Assembly: GCA_050018415.1 (NCBI GenBank)
Contig: JBEKAB010000007.1
Span: 62,001-126,000 of the forward strand
Direction: 5' to 3'
DNA: 64,000 nt
Origin: UBA1161 sp002311745
Lineage (GTDB): Bacteria > Planctomycetota > Phycisphaerae > Tepidisphaerales > Tepidisphaeraceae
In this document: in pieces, positions 62,866 to 64,000 of the stretch
Layout: every line of letters begins with the position of its first letter
Numbering within the stretch: position 1 is the first letter of the stretch
The notes under the pieces: generated by a model
What the model was told of the DNA's origin: nothing
The model's input: only the letters and a program-made list of their open reading frames with translations
The model's database searches: none
Made by a program: the position numbers and the translations under genes

Positions 62866-63975
62866 ATGCAGGCGCAAATCCTTCAGATTCTCCAGGTGCA
62901 GGATTACCAGCAGGAGATCGCCCGCGGCGCCGAAGTGCTGTCGGCAGGGAAACTTGTGGTGCTTCCGACGGAAACCAGCTACGCCGTGGCCGCCCTGGTC
63001 AGCCACGCGGAGGCCCGCAACGCCTTGCGGGACCTCCGCCCATCGCCGCGATCCAAGCCGTTGACCCTTCACGTGGCTCGGCCATCCGATGCCCTGGCCT
63101 ACCTGGGTGAATTGAACGACTTTGCCCGCCGGGTCATCAAGAAGCTGTGGCCCGGACCGATCGGGCTGATCTTCGAGGTTCCACCCCTGCGGCGCAAGGA
63201 GGTGGCCGATCGGCTGGGGGTCGCGGAGGCCGAACTGTACGACGGGCCGAATATCACCCTGCGCTGCCCGGACCATCCGGTCTTCTTCGACGTGGCCAGC
63301 AAGCTCAACGGCCCGCTGGCCCTGACGGCGCCCCCCGGGGGGGCGGCCAAAGTCACCGACCTGGACGGCCAGATTCTGGACCGCGTGGAGATGATCCTCG
63401 ACGCCGGGGAAACGCGCTTTTCCAAGCCGTCCACCCTGGTCAAAGTGCAGAAAAATTCCTACGACATGGTGCGTCCGGGCGTGTATGATCGACGAATCAT
63501 CGACCGGCTGCTGAAGACGACGATCCTGTTCGTCTGCAGCGGCAACACCTGCCGCTCGCCGATGGCCGAGGCCATCGCCAAGCGCTACCTGGCCGAGAAG
63601 CTGCAGGTGGGTGGCGAGGAATTGGAACAGAAAGGCATTTACGTGACCTCCGCCGGCGCCAGCGCGCTGCCCGGGGCGCGGGCGACGCCGCAAGCGGCGG
63701 AGGCCGTGCGCGACATGGGTCTGGATTTGTCGCATCATCGCTCGCGGTCGCTGACCGTCGAGTTGATCCACCAGGCGGACGTGGTCTATACCATGGGCCG
63801 CGGACACGCGCAGGCCGTGGCGGCGTTGGTGCCGGCGGCGGCGGACAAGGTGGTGCCGCTGGATCCCGAGCATGACATCGAAGACCCCATCGGCGGCGAT
63901 CCGGCGCTTTACGTCAACATCGCCAACCAACTCAAGACATTGATCGAACAACGACTGAAAGAAACGACACCCTGA
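62866..63975 (+). CDS. YrdC/Sua5 domain fused to low-molecular-weight protein tyrosine phosphatase
   Basis: 369 aa from ATG 62866; a TTG at 62857 adds three residues. Residues 10-210 are a YrdC-type fold (VVLPTETSYAVAALVSHAEA, then RSKPLTLHVA, KLWPGPIGLIF, FSKPSTLVKV), the threonylcarbamoyl-AMP synthase that begins t6A tRNA modification. Residues 220-365 are an arsenate-reductase/LMW-PTP fold with the active loop VCSGNTCRSPMAEA and the general acid in DPIGGD. In Firmicutes separate sua5 and ywlE genes are neighbours; here they are one chain. The YrdC half reads SYAVAALVSHAEA where TYGLA is usual, so its activity is uncertain. Confidence 0.85.
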   Translation: MQAQILQILQVQDYQQEIARGAEVLSAGKLVVLPTETSYAVAALVSHAEARNALRDLRPSPRSKPLTLHVARPSDALAYLGELNDFARRVIKKLWPGPIGLIFEVPPLRRKEVADRLGVAEAELYDGPNITLRCPDHPVFFDVASKLNGPLALTAPPGGAAKVTDLDGQILDRVEMILDAGETRFSKPSTLVKVQKNSYDMVRPGVYDRRIIDRLLKTTILFVCSGNTCRSPMAEAIAKRYLAEKLQVGGEELEQKGIYVTSAGASALPGARATPQAAEAVRDMGLDLSHHRSRSLTVELIHQADVVYTMGRGHAQAVAALVPAAADKVVPLDPEHDIEDPIGGDPALYVNIANQLKTLIEQRLKETTP

Positions 63976-63993
63976 CACAGGGAGGATTTTCCG

Positions 63994-64000
63994 ATGAAGA
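63994..64000 (+). CDS. Start of a gene cut by the window end
   Basis: GGGAGG, eight bases, then ATGAAGA. Only Met-Lys is readable. In Firmicutes the gene after sua5-ywlE is often rpiB, whose protein also begins Met-Lys, so rpiB is a guess from context only. Confidence 0.35.

Overview
The window reads as a chromosomal segment of a high-GC planctomycete, most likely class Phycisphaerae. The basis is a PEP-CTERM pectinase-like secreted protein, a DksA-like protein that has lost its zinc cysteines, a 23S-5S ribosomal locus with no 16S gene beside it, a 23S gene carrying an intervening sequence that encodes a four-helix-bundle protein, and a Gram-negative envelope gene set (LptF/LptG, LspA). The taxonomic call is inference; no 16S gene is present to test it.

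Layout. 1-4.85 kb (minus): a PAP2 phosphatase-like membrane protein, a PlsC-type acyltransferase and a rifampin-phosphotransferase-like PEP-synthase homologue, chained by overlaps. 4.95-10.03 kb (minus): the 23S-5S operon with its own promoter and boxA; the 23S has two insertions, and a DUF433/DUF5615 toxin-antitoxin pair lies between the full 5S gene and a second, partial copy of the 5S 3' end. 10.1-17.5 kb: a GT2-OGT fusion glycosyltransferase, then a CheA-like kinase divergent from an HPt / receiver / receiver-HDOD operon. 17.6-22.6 kb: xylanase, a MITE-like element, a GT-C membrane glycosyltransferase, a broken toxin-antitoxin locus, an AT-richer orphan gene and tRNA-Glu. 22.8-32.4 kb: pheT, DksA-like, lspA, ribD, a class V aminotransferase and a TPR metallopeptidase. 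32.6-47.2 kb: GH28-like PEP-CTERM protein, MazG-like, an ABC-2 export set, glutamate dehydrogenase, MgtA-type ATPase, and a large membrane protein. 47.5-56.7 kb (minus): fliN-like gene, then the fatty-acid/phospholipid cluster fabF-acpP-fabG-fabD-fabH-plsX-rpmF, and alaS. 56.8-64 kb (plus): aminotransferase, lptF, ArnT-like glycosyltransferase, lptG, and a YrdC/Sua5 to protein-tyrosine-phosphatase fusion.

The most unusual signal is not a gene. At least thirteen short arrays of 7-bp units sit in spacers, often within a few tens of bases upstream of a start codon. They use four unrelated heptamers (written here as ATTCGTC, TTGCTAG, CTAGAAG and TTTCAGA types), yet most share one design: a direct heptamer array, a short loop, and the reverse-complement array, so the transcript should fold into a long hairpin. 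One family forms the stems of both insertions inside the 23S rRNA gene. Some arrays have been absorbed into protein ends. All positions and motifs were read by eye from the sequence; no database search or folding was run.
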